54,568 nucleotides of DNA from Nocardia concava NBRC 100430 (GTDB taxonomy: Bacteria > Actinomycetota > Actinomycetes > Mycobacteriales > Mycobacteriaceae): NCBI RefSeq assembly GCF_000308815.1, contig NZ_BAFX01000142.1, positions 1-54,568 of the forward strand, given 5' to 3'. Below, one piece after another: positions 53,619 through 54,568 of this stretch. Position 1 is the first letter of the stretch, and the number at the start of each line of letters is the position of its first letter. The notes under the pieces are model-generated. The model searched no databases and had not been told where the DNA came from. It worked only from the letters and a program-made list of their open reading frames with translations. The position numbers and the translations under genes are program-made.

Positions 53619-54568
53619 GTGACAGGCATGACCCCAGTCGCGCTCGATTCGCTCCCGGGCGCGCGCGAGATATTCCGGGAACTCGATTCCGAGGATGCGG
53701 CCGCCGCGCTGTATCTGATCCGGGGCCGCTCCGGCACCGGTAAGTCCACCCTGCTGGGCGCCGTCCGGGCCCGGCTGCGGGCCCGCGGCGGCGCGCACAC
53801 CGACAGTCCGGTGCACGCGCTGCGACCGCCCGGCACGCCCCGCATCGAGGCTCAACCGGCGCGCGGCCGCATCGCCCTGGTCGTGGACGACGCCCACACG
53901 CTCGGCCCGGCCGAGTTCGACCTGCTGTGCGCGGCGGTCGAGTCCGGGGAATTCCCGGTGGTGATCGCGCTGCGCCCGCGCCCGCACGACATGCGGCTGC
54001 GGGGCCTCACCGATCTGGTGGCGCGCCGCGGCCGCGTCATCGATCTGCGCGCCCTGGGCGCGACCGAGATCGCCCCGTTCGCACGGGAATTGGGCATGAT
54101 GGTGCCGCGCGGCCTGGCCCAGCACATCCACCGCCAGACCGGCGGCATCCACGGCGGCGTGGTGGCGGCCCTGACCGCCGCCTGCGCGACCCGCCTGGAC
54201 GCGGGCGTGTCCGCGGTCGATCAGGCGGTCACGGCGTGGGCGCGCACCCGCCTCGACGACGCCGACCCGGATCTGCTGGACGCCCTGGTGGTCGCGGCCA
54301 TCGGCGCGGGCCTGGACACCGGTGAGCTCACCGAGGTCCTGGACCTGGCCCCCGCGGCCGCCCAGGATCTGGTGGACCGGGCCCGCGGCAGCGCCCTGGT
54401 CACCGACGCCGATCTGCTGCTCGCCCCGGCCGTTCCACCGCTGCGCACGCTGGTCGGGGACCGCCGCTTCCTGGCCGTGGCCCGCCGCCTGCTGCACGCG
54501 CGCCTGGACGCCGGACTGCTGCGCGCCCACACCGCGCTGCTGCTCGCCGAATCCGGGCTCCGCGACGA
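53619..54568 (+). CDS. IniR-like STAND/LuxR-type ATPase (partial at window end)
   Basis: At least 316 codons, open to the window end. Walker A is GRSGTGKST at about 36-44 and Walker B is IALVVDDAH near 97, followed by helical repeats, the layout of AAA_16/STAND regulators. IniR (Rv0339c in M. tuberculosis) is such an ATPase and activates iniBAC; position beside the ini cluster supports the same role here. The expected C-terminal LuxR helix-turn-helix would lie beyond 54568. The start is GTG at 53619 or ATG at 53628, 13-22 bases after the Hsp70-like gene, so the two are co-transcribed. Confidence 0.72.
   Translation, partial: MTGMTPVALDSLPGAREIFRELDSEDAAAALYLIRGRSGTGKSTLLGAVRARLRARGGAHTDSPVHALRPPGTPRIEAQPARGRIALVVDDAHTLGPAEFDLLCAAVESGEFPVVIALRPRPHDMRLRGLTDLVARRGRVIDLRALGATEIAPFARELGMMVPRGLAQHIHRQTGGIHGGVVAALTAACATRLDAGVSAVDQAVTAWARTRLDDADPDLLDALVVAAIGAGLDTGELTEVLDLAPAAAQDLVDRARGSALVTDADLLLAPAVPPLRTLVGDRRFLAVARRLLHARLDAGLLRAHTALLLAESGLRD

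Overview
The window is chromosomal DNA from a high-GC, mycolic-acid-containing actinomycete, most probably a Nocardia or close relative (genus is inference). Evidence: a fused HadA/HadB-type dehydratase, an EmbR-like regulator beside a DUF4185 (candidate endo-D-arabinanase) protein, an iniB-iniA-iniC cluster, HspR/HAIR heat-shock control, and gene-by-gene resemblance to the Mycobacterium tuberculosis blocks around Rv0360c-Rv0365c, Rv0380c-Rv0385, Rv0350-Rv0353 and Rv0339c-Rv0343. No rRNA, tRNA, CRISPR array, prophage or transposase was recognised; almost all sequence is protein coding.

Layout. 1-11.8 kb: FUSC-type membrane protein (partial), DUF3151 protein, Rv0361-like membrane protein, hadAB fusion, DUF4185 protein, EmbR-like regulator, class II aldolase (fba), two DedA proteins, GH76 protein, TrmH-type RNA methyltransferase, DUF4190 protein. 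11.9-18.6 kb: two-component pair, Uma2-fold protein, small membrane protein, NCS1 permease overlapping an APH-fold kinase, and a small secreted protein with a structured leader. 18.6-31.5 kb: YhhN protein coupled to fabH; SDR coupled to pyrE; Rv0383c-like protein; DUF5666 protein; clpB with a HAIR box; an MDR oxidoreductase; and three flavohaemoglobin-related genes. 31.9-38.1 kb: dnaK-grpE-dnaJ-hspR operon with HAIR operators, then two DUF1707 membrane proteins. 38.2-46.5 kb: HhH-GPD protein, luciferase-like oxidoreductase, SRPBCC/HxlR divergent pair, ECF-like sigma factor, marR-haloalkane dehalogenase divergent from a DHA2 efflux pump, and a zinc-type dehydrogenase. 46.5-54.6 kb: iniB-iniA-iniC on the minus strand, divergent from a membrane-anchored Hsp70-like gene and an IniR-like STAND ATPase that runs off the window.

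How the genes work together. The main theme is envelope and stress physiology. HspR, last gene of the dnaK operon, probably represses both that operon and clpB through HAIR boxes at 26835-26855 and 36164-36184. The ini locus is a candidate envelope-stress circuit in which a transmembrane Hsp70-like protein sits between the effector operon and the IniR-like regulator. The EmbR-like/DUF4185 pair suggests arabinan turnover control. Several divergent regulator-target pairs carry visible inverted-repeat operators.

Non-coding features of note: a four-copy ~65-74 bp palindromic REP-like element (3875, 24128, 29292, 30194); a two-copy element with a compensatorily changed hairpin (14729, 23122); and a 120-bp tandem repeat inside iniB. 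Relative to M. tuberculosis, the ini-dnaK block is inverted and placed after, rather than before, the fba-clpB block, with a junction in the gene-free stretch at 31449-31909.
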